A stretch of 64,000 nucleotides of DNA from Spiroplasma endosymbiont of Asaphidion curtum (lineage in GTDB: Bacteria; Bacillota_I; Bacilli_A; Mycoplasmatales; Nriv7): contig NZ_OZ035001.1 of assembly GCF_964031085.1 (NCBI RefSeq), positions 558,001 to 622,000 of the forward strand. The letters are read 5' to 3'. A program made the position numbers and the translations under genes. Positions within the stretch are counted from its first letter, which is position 1. Every line of letters begins with the position of its first letter. Below are positions 56,159-64,000 of this stretch, in pieces. The notes beneath the pieces were generated by a model. That model had not been told where the DNA came from and made no database searches. It saw only the letters and a list, made by a program, of their open reading frames with translations.

Positions 56159-56327
56159 ATGATGAAAAAAACAAAATACTCAAAATGGCAATTATATTGA
56201 CAATTGTTTTATGTTTTTTGAAAATATCTTTTTTTTTGGTTTTGGTGGCGGTAATACCGTAATGCCTTTAATTAAAAATGAAGTTGTAGTTAAGAAGCGA
56301 TGAATAACTGAGGATGAATTTAATCAT
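56159..56327 (+). pseudogene. Chromate transporter stub, duplicate copy
   Basis: As at 26144 but with T-run changes (6 and 9 T instead of 7 and 7) that shift the frame before FGGG; truncated by ISB at the identical codon. Confidence 0.7.
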
Positions 56328-56616
56328 TAGACTTGGTACATAACCTTTAATTTTATCTACTATTTTGATAATATTATTTCCTAGGTGAAGTACAAATGTT
56401 AGATAAATACAAAGACGAAAATGAATTTTATAGTCTAATAGGCATAAAATATAAAACTTTCATGAAAATGGTAGAAATTTTAAAAGAAGCTGAAGCTAAA
56501 CAAAAACAAATTGGTGGTAGACCAAATAAATTATCAATAGAGCAAAGATTACTTATGAGTTTAGAATACTGAAAAGAATATAGTACATATCGTATTATTG
56601 CAAAAAAATATAATAT

Positions 56617-57701
56617 TAGACTTCTTGCATTACTTATTTATTAAACAAAATTCCTATAAAATATATTTAAAATAGAAATTATAAGGAATTTAAGATTATG
56701 AAATTTGATAAATTTAATTTTATTAATGATAAAGAATTATTACGATTAACTGGAATAAAGCAAAGTACTTTTAATAAAATGTTAAATATTTTAAAAGAAG
56801 CTGAGTTAAAAAAGTTTAAAAGAGGTGGTAAAAATAATAAATTATCATTAGAAAATAGATTATTGATGACTTTATCATATTGACGAGAATATCGTACTTA
56901 TTTTCATCTTGGTAAAAGTTTTGATATTAGTGAAGCTAGTTGTTATCGAAATATCAAGTGAATTGAAGATATTTTAATCAAACATCCTGATTTTCAACAA
57001 CTTGCTGGTAAAAAAGCATTAATAAATGATTATTTTAATGATAAAACAATTATTATTGATGCTACAGAAACACCCATTCAACGCCCAAAAAAAGACAAAA
57101 ACAATCTTATTCAGGAAAAAAGAAAAAACACACTATTAAAACACAAGTAATTATTGAAAAAGAAAGCAAAATAATTATTGCAACAAATTTTTCTCTCGGT
57201 AAAAAGCATGATTTTTGTTTATTTAAAGAATCAAAAATCCCAATTTTAAAAAATACTAAATTAATAGTTGATAATGGTTATCAAGGAATACAAAAAATTC
57301 ATAGTAATGTTCTAATACCTAAGAAAAAAACAAAGAAAAACCCTTTAAATAAAGAACAAAAACATAATAATAAATTAATTTCAAAAATGAGAATTATTAT
57401 TGAAAATATTTTTGCTATTCTTAAAAAATTTAAAATTATTACTGAAAAATATCGTAATCGTAGAAAACGATTTAGTTTAAGATTTAATTTAATTGCTTCA
57501 ATTTATAATTTGCAATTATAGATAACATAAAATATTTATTTAAAATTAAATTTAAATAATAAAATAATTTTTTGTTGTGTCAAAATTTACACATTTAATA
57601 AAATCCATAAGTATTAACCTAATAAAAGTTAGAAATTACTATATAGTATTTTTTATTTCAAATAATTTGTAATTATTTTAATAAGTAATGCAAGAAGTCT
57701 A
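56617..57701 (+). mobile_element. ISA copy 11, complete (1085 bp)
   Basis: Both ends present, inserted in ISB copy 7; flanks ATT on each side suggest a short target duplication. One base shorter than copy 6 in the non-coding right end. Confidence 0.88.
56698..57521 (+). CDS. IS5 family (ISA) transposase made by -1 frameshift (reference copy)
   Basis: ORF A (150 codons, 56698-57150) encodes a helix-turn-helix-like N-terminus (LLRLTGIKQSTFNKMLNIL) and the first catalytic Asp in IIIDATETPIQRPKK. At CCAAAAAAAG (57085-57094) ribosomes moving back one base, or RNA polymerase slipping on seven A, pass into ORF B, KRQKQSYSGKKKKHTIKTQV, with Asp in IVDNGYQGIQ and Glu in IIENIFAILK. Fusion product 274 aa, as in the IS427 branch of IS5. 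The site is identical in all seven copies. AAGGAA upstream of ATG. Confidence 0.8.
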
Positions 57702-57927
57702 TTAGTCATGTTAGTTGTATTCGTAATATCTTTTGAGTTGAAAATATTCTAATAAAAAATAGTCACTTTCATATACTTGGCAAAAAGATATTATTGGAAA
57801 ATAAGGGTATTAATAATAATTTATTAGCAATTGATGCTGCAGAAATTCCAATTGAAAGAATTAAAAAAAACTAAAATTATTATTTTCTGGTAAGAAAAGG
57901 CAACATTCATTAAAATCGCAAATAATT

Positions 57928-59009
57928 GCCAAATTGTAAAGTTAAGTGCAACTAAATTATTTTTCTAACCAAATATTCGATTGGTGAAAGATAATTTAGT
58001 ATTTTTCTTGGTCTTTGGTTTAAAGACAATATAAATTTATGAACTGCATTTTTAGTAGTATTTGAAAAATTAAATTTTTTAGGAAATTTTTCTCTAATTA
58101 AACCATTAGTATTTTCATTAGTACCTCTTTGTCAAGGCGAATACGCATTAGCAAAATAAATTTTCACATTTAAATTTTTTTCAAGTTGTTGTCAATTAGA
58201 AAATTCTTTACCCCTATCAAATGTTATAGTCTTAACAAGATTATTTGGAAGAATTGATAAATAATGGCTAATGTTTTCGTTAACAATTTTAGTAGTTCTA
58301 TTTTCAACTAACATTGCTAAAGTAAATCTTGATGTTCTTTCAACTAAAGTTATTAAACATGATTTACTTTTACCTCGTGATGATACTACAGTATCACCTT
58401 CTCAATGACCAACAGTTATACGATTATTAACATTAATATTTCGTTCTTTAATTGATTTACCATTAAATTTACCGCGATTTTCTTGAGATTTTCGTTTCTT
58501 ACCTTTTCTTCTTAAATTTTTATTAGTAACTTTTTCAAGTAATCCAGAATAAATTCAATTGTAAATTGTTTTAAAACTAATAATTCATTCTTTATGAAAA
58601 TTTTTAATTCTGCCATAAATTTGTTCAGGCGATCAACCTAATAGTAATTTTTGTTGTACATATTTTACTAATTCTCTATTTTTAAACTTATGAAAATAAA
58701 CATGTGATTGTTTTCTGTTTTCTGCTTTATTTTGTGCAATTAATGAAAAATAATGATTACTATCTTTATTTCTATTGACTTCTCGAATAATAGTACTAAT
58801 ACTTCGATTAAGATTTTTAGCTATTTCACTAATTTTTACTTTAAACTTCAATTGATTCTCAATATAAATTCTTTCATATATGCCAAGATGTTTGTAACCC
58901 ATATAAAAACTCCTTGCTTTGTTTTTTCTAAAATAAACTTAGCATCATGAAATTTTTATATGAGATTTTTTGCAATTTTATTTACTTGCACTTACAAGTA
59001 TAATTCAGC
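57928..59009 (-). mobile_element. IS30-type element, copy 12, complete
   Basis: 1082 bp, minus orientation, between ISB and ISA remnants; no target duplication. Confidence 0.92.
57952..58902 (-). CDS. IS30 family transposase
   Basis: Intact 316-aa copy with at least one silent or conservative base change near 58290. Confidence 0.92.
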
Positions 59010-59049
59010 ATTTACAAATAATTTGTAATTATTTTAATAAGTAATGCAA
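59010..59049 (+). mobile_element. ISA right-end scrap
   Basis: 40 bp (ATTTACAAATAATTTG...GTAATGCAA) without the terminal GAAGTCTA. Confidence 0.6.
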
Positions 59050-59334
59050 TGTAGCATCGAAAGTGATGTATCACATTTAATAAAACAACAATTAGGATAT
59101 GGGGCAAAAATATATAATCATAAGAATTTAAATAACTTATTACATTTAAGAATGGCAAATTTAAACAAATTAAATGTATTACATTACATTAATGAAAATA
59201 TTAATTCAGAAATAGAAATCAGAAAAGAAATATATAAAAGTTCATTATGAAATAAATATAATAATAAAAATGATGATAGTTGAATTAATTATAAAGGTAA
59301 TGCTGTAACAAATAAATATAATAGATTTAAGTAA
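59050..59334 (+). pseudogene. ISLre2/UPF0236-like transposase, C-terminal remnant
   Basis: 94 codons starting CSIESDVSHLIKQQLGYGAK and continuing NLLHLRMANLNKLN. The C-S-x-E-x-x-V-S-H-x-L pattern followed by an LR-containing helix is the C-terminal hallmark of ISLre2 transposases. The 5' part is missing. Confidence 0.6.
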
Positions 59335-59393
59335 GTAAAAATATAAAATTAATATATATTAGTGAAAATTTAATAATAATTAATAATTTTTTA

Positions 59394-60539
59394 TTTTAAT
59401 TTTGTCGAAAACTCTTGATAAAATAAAAAGAATCATCAACTTGATAATTTTAAAATGCTTTTATGTAAAATTACTATTTTTACTTTAACTTTTTTATACA
59501 TTAAAATATAATACCGCTGTTTGTTGGTTTGGAGTTAAACCCTTATGTTGGTATTTTCATTTTCAGAGATTTAAATAATTTTGAATATTAGTAAAACCTA
59601 AACCATGATAATGAATTAAGGCTTCTTTAAGACTAGATTGTAATTTACTGATTTTATTTAAGTTACGATAACTAGCTTCAGGATTAATTGTTGTTTTAGT
59701 TACACATAAAGTAGAATTTGTTTGTTTTGCTACTAAAAAATATAATTTTTGCATATCAGAAGTAATAATTGAATTTTTGTTAATTAATTCTTTGTTCATA
59801 TTTTCAATAACTCATTGTTTTTGTAAACGTTTGGTGTTTGTGGATTTAACATAAATATTGTTATTATTATCAATTGCCATTTGAATACAGCATTTAGTAT
59901 TAGTTGTGAATGGGTCAAGGTGAATTCTTCGTGGATCAGTTTTATGTTTGAAATTTCCTTTATGGATTTCTTTAATAAAAGTTTCATCGATTTGGATTTT
60001 ACCAGATAATTTTTTAAATTTTAATTGGGTATTTTCTAATTGTTTTGATTTCATTAATTTTTGACGATTATATCAAGCGGTTTTTAATGTAGTTTTAATA
60101 AAACGAGAAATTGTTTTACTAGATTGCCCCAGCAATGAAATTTGAATCAATAAATTTCATTGTTCATAATTTAAATGACTTCAATAAATAAAATGATTAC
60201 GAAAAGCGTCAAAACTTGCACAGCAATTTTTACATAAATATTTTTGTTTTCCTTCTGAATTATGTCCATTTTTAACGCAATGGTAAGATTCACATTTAGG
60301 GCATTTAATACCTTGAGCTCTAAATTTTTGATCAATTTCATTTAAACGTTTTTGTTTTTTTATTAATTCTGCTTGTTGTTTGACTTTTTCATAAAATTCT
60401 AAAAATTGATCATCTGTTAAATTATTTACTAGTTCTTGAATTATTTTTTCCATAATTATTATCCACCTCTATCATATTAAAAATATACCTAAAATTAAGT
60501 ATATTCAATAAATATCAAGAGTTTTCGACAAAATTAAAA
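59394..60539 (-). mobile_element. IS1595-type element, complete (1146 bp)
   Basis: Terminal inverted repeats of about 25 bp, perfect (outer part TTTTAATTTTGTCGAAAACT, then CTTGAT). Single copy in the window with intact target duplication, so a recent arrival. Confidence 0.88.
59494..60453 (-). CDS. IS1595 family transposase
   Basis: 319 aa. N-terminal zinc ribbon CPKCESYHCVKNGHNSEGKQ...CKNC (residues about 51-77), helix-turn-helix (LLIQISLLGQSSKTISRFIK), then a DDE domain of the ISXO2 type: KIQIDETFIKEIHKG, ITSDMQKLYF, and a C-terminal acidic/His region EALIHYHGLGFTNIQNYLN. Trp codons are TGA. ATG with AGGTGG upstream. Confidence 0.85.
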
Positions 60540-60671
60540 ATTTTTTATTGTGTAAAAATTCAATTAATATGATAAAATAGTGGTGAATAAAAATGACAAT
60601 AACAAGAAAGGTCGGGTTAGTTTAGTAATTAAATAATATAATTAACTGATTGTTTTACTTCTTCAAAGCAA
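60540..60671 (+). repeat. ISLre2-like tail, second half
   Basis: Continuation of the element after the IS1595 insertion, cut by ISA at 60672 within the small hairpin. Confidence 0.6.
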
Positions 60672-60752
60672 TAGACTTCTTGCATTACTTATTTATTAAA
60701 CAAAATTCCTATAAAATATATTTAAAATAGAAATTATAAGGAATTTAAGATT

Positions 60753-61576
60753 ATGAAATTTGATAAATTTAATTTTATTAATGATAAAGAATTATTACGA
60801 TTAACTGGAATAAAGCAAAGTACTTTTAATAAAATGTTAAATATTTTAAAAGAAGCTGAGTTAAAAAAGTTTAAAAGAGGTGGTAAAAATAATAAATTAT
60901 CATTAGAAAATAGATTATTGATGACTTTATCATATTGACGAGAATATCGTACTTATTTTCATCTTGGTAAAAGTTTTGATATTAGTGAAGCTAGTTGTTA
61001 TCGAAATATCAAGTGAATTGAAGATATTTTAATCAAACATCCTGATTTTCAACAACTTGCTGGTAAAAAAGCATTAATAAATGATTATTTTAATGATAAA
61101 ACAATTATTATTGATGCTACAGAAACACCCATTCAACGCCCAAAAAAAGACAAAAACAATCTTATTCAGGAAAAAAGAAAAAACACACTATTAAAACACA
61201 AGTAATTATTGAAAAAGAAAGCAAAATAATTATTGCAACAAATTTTTCTCTCGGTAAAAAGCATGATTTTTGTTTATTTAAAGAATCAAAAATCCCAATT
61301 TTAAAAAATACTAAATTAATAGTTGATAATGGTTATCAAGGAATACAAAAAATTCATAGTAATGTTCTAATACCTAAGAAAAAAACAAAGAAAAACCCTT
61401 TAAATAAAGAACAAAAACATAATAATAAATTAATTTCAAAAATGAGAATTATTATTGAAAATATTTTTGCTATTCTTAAAAAATTTAAAATTATTACTGA
61501 AAAATATCGTAATCGTAGAAAACGATTTAGTTTAAGATTTAATTTAATTGCTTCAATTTATAATTTGCAATTATAG
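60753..61576 (+). CDS. IS5-type (ISA) transposase, by -1 frameshift
   Basis: Same as 56698, no extra damage. Confidence 0.75.
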
Positions 61577-61645
61577 ATAACATAAAATATTTATTTAAAA
61601 TTAAATTTAAATAATAGACTTCTTGCATTACTTATTAAAATAATT

Positions 61646-62727
61646 GCTGAATTATACTTGTAAGTGCAAGTAAATAAAATTGCAAAAAATCTCATATAAA
61701 AATTTCATGATGCTAAGTTTATTTTAGAAAAAACAAAGCAAGGAGTTTTTATATGGGTTACAAACATCTTGGCATATATGAAAGAATTTATATTGAGAAT
61801 CAATTGAAGTTTAAAGTAAAAATTAGTGAAATAGCTAAAAATCTTAATCGAAGTATTAGTACTATTATTCGAGAAGTCAATAGAAATAAAGATAGTAATC
61901 ATTATTTTTCATTAATTGCACAAAATAAAGCAGAAAACAGAAAACAATCACATGTTTATTTTCATAAGTTTAAAAATAGAGAATTAGTAAAATATATACA
62001 ACAAAAATTACTATTAGGTTGATCGCCTGAACAAATTTATGGCAGAATTAAAAATTTTCATAAAGAATGAATTATTAGTTTTAAAACAATTTACAATTGA
62101 ATTTATTCTGGATTACTTGAAAAAGTTACTAATAAAAATTTAAGAAGAAAAGGTAAGAAACGAAAATCTCAAGAAAATCGCGGTAAATTTAATGGTAAAT
62201 CAATTAAAGAACGAAATATTAATGTTAATAATCGTATAACTGTTGGTCATTGAGAAGGTGATACTGTAGTATCATCACGAGGTAAAAGTAAATCATGTTT
62301 AATAACTTTAGTTGAAAGAACATCAAGATTTACTTTAGCAATGTTAGTTGAAAATAGAACTACTAAAGTTGTTAACAAAAACATTAGCCATTATTTATCA
62401 ATTCTTCCAAATAATCTTGTTAAGACTATAACATTTGATAGGGGTAAAGAATTTTCTAATTGACAACAACTTGAAAAAAATTTAAATGTGAAAATTTATT
62501 TTGCTAATGCGTATTCGCCTTGACAAAGAGGTACTAATGAAAATACTAATGGTTTAATTAGAGAAAAATTTCCTAAAAAATTTAATTTTTCAAATACTAC
62601 TAAAAATGCAGTTCATAAATTTATATTGTCTTTAAACCAAAGACCAAGAAAAATACTAAATTATCTTTCACCAATCGAATATTTGGTTAGAAAAATAATT
62701 TAGTTGCACTTAACTTTACAATTTGGC
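61646..62727 (+). mobile_element. IS30-type element, copy 13, complete
   Basis: 1082 bp flanked by AATT on both sides, a 4-bp target duplication in the loop region of the palindrome. Confidence 0.92.
61753..62703 (+). CDS. IS30 family transposase
   Basis: Intact 316-aa copy with two amino-acid differences from the reference (V82I and a Glu-to-Lys change near 209). Confidence 0.92.
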
Positions 62728-62909
62728 AATTACAAATTATTTTAATAAGTAATGCAAGAAGTCTAATAAAATAATTTTTTGTTGTGTCAAAATTTACACA
62801 TTTAATAAAATCCATAAGTATTAACCTAATAAAAGTTAGAAATTACTATATAGTATTTTTTATTTACAAATAATTTGTAATTATTTTAATAAGTAATGCA
62901 AGAAGTCTA

Positions 62910-63533
62910 ATATTAGTCATGTTAGTTGTATTCGTAATATCTTTTGAGTTGAAAATACTCTAATAAAAAATAGTCACTTTCATATACCTGGCAAAAAGAT
63001 ATTATTGGAAAATAAGGGTACTAATAATAATTTATTAGCAATTGATGCTACAGAAATTCCAATTGAAAGAATTAAAAAAAACTAAAATTATTATTTTCTG
63101 GTAAGAAAAGGCAACATTCATTAAAATCGCAAATAATTATTGATTTATTTAACAATAAAATTATTTCAGTAGATTTTTGTTATGGCAGTATTCATGATTA
63201 TAAGTTATTTTTAAAATCAAATACACTTATAAATCCAAAATTAGAATTAATTGCTGATTCAGGATATCAAGGTTTGCAAAATGTTCATAAAAATACATTA
63301 TTGCCAATTTAAAAAGAGTAAAAATAATCCTTTAAATCCAGATAAAAAGGAATATAATAGCTTTTTAAGTAAAGTTAGAATTGCCATTGAACATGTTTTT
63401 GCTAGATTAAAAAGATTTAAAATACTAGTTTATCGTTATCGCAATAAGATTAGAAGATTTGGATTACGATTTAACTTAATTTCAGGAATATATAATTTTG
63501 AATTAAGCTAGTTATAGTTATGTACCAAGTCTA
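62910..63533 (+). mobile_element. ISB copy 8, 5' end lost
   Basis: From SHVSCIRNIFW to the right end GTTATGTACCAAGTCTA; inserted in the 470-bp repeat on its right side. Confidence 0.82.
62911..63511 (+). pseudogene. IS5-type (ISB) transposase, partial
   Basis: Contains LAIDATEIPIERIKK, the 8-A slippery run AAAAAAAAC, IADSGYQG and IAIEHVFARLKRF, but an extra T at about 63309 breaks the frame again. Confidence 0.7.
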
Positions 63534-63778
63534 TTGCAAAATGAAACAAATTGCTATAGCTAATAGGATGTTATCTATTAACTGGTAAACTTCTTTTGGT
63601 GTTATGGCGACCACCCACAATTTATCGTGCTTTAATACATACCAACATTATTAATTCACTTGTATTTAATTTTCAAAGAACAAATTTTAACACCTTATAA
63701 AATAAAAAGACAATCATCGCTGACTGTCTTAATACTTATTCAAATATTTGCCCACCTAACAAAACTTTATGCGTCCAT
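63534..63778. repeat. 470-bp repeat, third copy, partial
   Basis: Matches 34750-34997. The following 63779-63859 shows nothing recognisable. Confidence 0.6.
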
Positions 63779-63859
63779 CTTGCTACTAATATTCTTACAA
63801 GGTTGTCGTTCATAAATAAGTTGATATAATTATTTATGTTAAAAAATATTTATCTTTTT

Positions 63860-64000
63860 TAGACTTGGTACATAACTATAACATTTTGCACCTACCAAAC
63901 TATAAAATTCACTTTCATCTTTATATTTATCTAATATTTGTGCTTCATCTAGAAAATAATATTATCAAAATAGTAGATAAAATTGAGGGTTATGTACCAA
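63860..64000. mobile_element. ISB-derived MITE, cut by window end
   Basis: Near-identical to 18705-18850; the last bases of the right repeat fall outside the window. Confidence 0.78.

Larger units (their letters stand above)
55678..56327 (+). repeat. Duplicate of ribF 3' end-rpsO-chrA 5' segment
   Basis: 650 bp that matches 26144-26793 in inverse orientation: last 12 ribF codons (YSKTLEYFRKIG-stop), the intergenic region with GGTTTATAAT, rpsO, and the start of chrA, both copies stopping at the same base next to an IS end. Confidence 0.9.
56328..57927 (+). mobile_element. ISB copy 7, split by ISA, 3' end lost
   Basis: Left end TAGACTTGGTACATAACC and ATG at 56396 (MLDKYKDENEFYSLIGIKYK) to 56616, then after the ISA the frame resumes SHVSCIRNIFW to 57927 where an IS30-type element begins. 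8-A run at about 57863-57870. Confidence 0.82.
59386..60547. repeat. 8-bp target duplication ATTTTTTA around the IS1595-type element
   Basis: ATTTTTTA at 59386-59393 and again at 60540-60547; joining the two sides recreates the ISLre2-like tail seen at 49394. Confidence 0.8.
61615..62765. mobile_element. Palindromic ISA mini-element split by IS30
   Basis: Arms 61615-61645 and 62732-62765: without the IS30 (and one AATT) this is about 65 bp, two 31-bp inverted arms with a 3-bp ACA centre, ending TAGACTTC / GAAGTCTA. Confidence 0.65.
60672..62909 (+). mobile_element. ISA copy 13 with nested mini-element and IS30
   Basis: Left end to 61614, right end 62766-62909. The gap is filled by a palindromic ISA-derived mini-element that itself carries an IS30-type insertion. 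Confidence 0.82.

Noticed and set aside
1-64000. tRNA or rRNA genes
   Set aside because: No T-loop GTTCRA-type motif with matching acceptor stem and no rRNA signature noticed by eye; a covariance search could still find one.

Overview
The window is AT-rich DNA of a Mollicute, almost certainly a Spiroplasma. Nearly every long gene is cut by in-frame TGA where the family needs Trp (for example W in NusA, PtsI, LeuS, PstA and all transposases), so genetic code 4 applies and I joined those pieces. I list no tRNA or rRNA gene because I see none. The density of insertion sequences recalls insect-associated, ixodetis-type spiroplasmas, but the sequence alone does not settle the species.

Layout. 1-7.3 kb is a pile of nested IS elements around a 5'-truncated beta-propeller-type repeat gene and a possible relic of a type II CRISPR tracrRNA. 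7.8-17.1 kb is a coherent minus-strand block: AI-2E-type permease, alaS, ruvX, greA, a small Asp23-like gene and a giant FtsX-type permease. 19.2-23.8 kb runs on the plus strand: ptsI, a small membrane protein, leuS and the stub of a nucleotidyltransferase cut by an IS. 26.1-28.5 kb (minus) is truB-ribF plus a broken rpsO and a truncated chromate-transporter gene. 29.5-32.9 kb (minus) has a propeller lipoprotein and nusB-(ispA-like)-tlyA. 35-41 kb (minus) has pstS-pstCA-pstB-rsmE-membrane protein-deoC, followed at 40.9-44.7 kb by nusA-rnpM/ylxR-infB-rbfA. 44.8-64 kb is again mostly IS debris, holding rpsU, a C39-peptidase ABC exporter fragment, a phage Rep fragment, a 532-aa membrane protein and the only intact rpsO.

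Mobile elements. I use these labels throughout. 'IS30-type': 1082 bp, 316-aa DDE transposase, 13 copies or pieces. 'ISA': IS5-type, about 1086 bp, ends TAGACTTCTTGCATTACTTATT-like, transposase split by a -1 frameshift site. 'ISB': IS5-type, about 0.9 kb, ends TAGACTTGGTACATAAC, also split at an A-run. One complete IS1595-type element with 8-bp target duplication. Remnants of an ISLre2/UPF0236-type element. MITEs derived from ISA and ISB. Many elements are inserted in one another, and most copies have lost matching target duplications, which points to recombination between copies.

How genes fit together. The housekeeping genes cover translation and ribosome biogenesis (alaS, leuS, infB, rbfA, rsmE, tlyA, truB, rpsO, rpsU), transcription (nusA, nusB, greA), PTS sugar uptake (ptsI), phosphate uptake (pst), flavin cofactors (ribF) and deoxyribose catabolism (deoC). 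The classical nusA-ylxR-infB-rbfA-truB-ribF-rpsO order is split into two blocks 12 kb apart, and rpsO has been duplicated, with the ancestral copy frameshifted.
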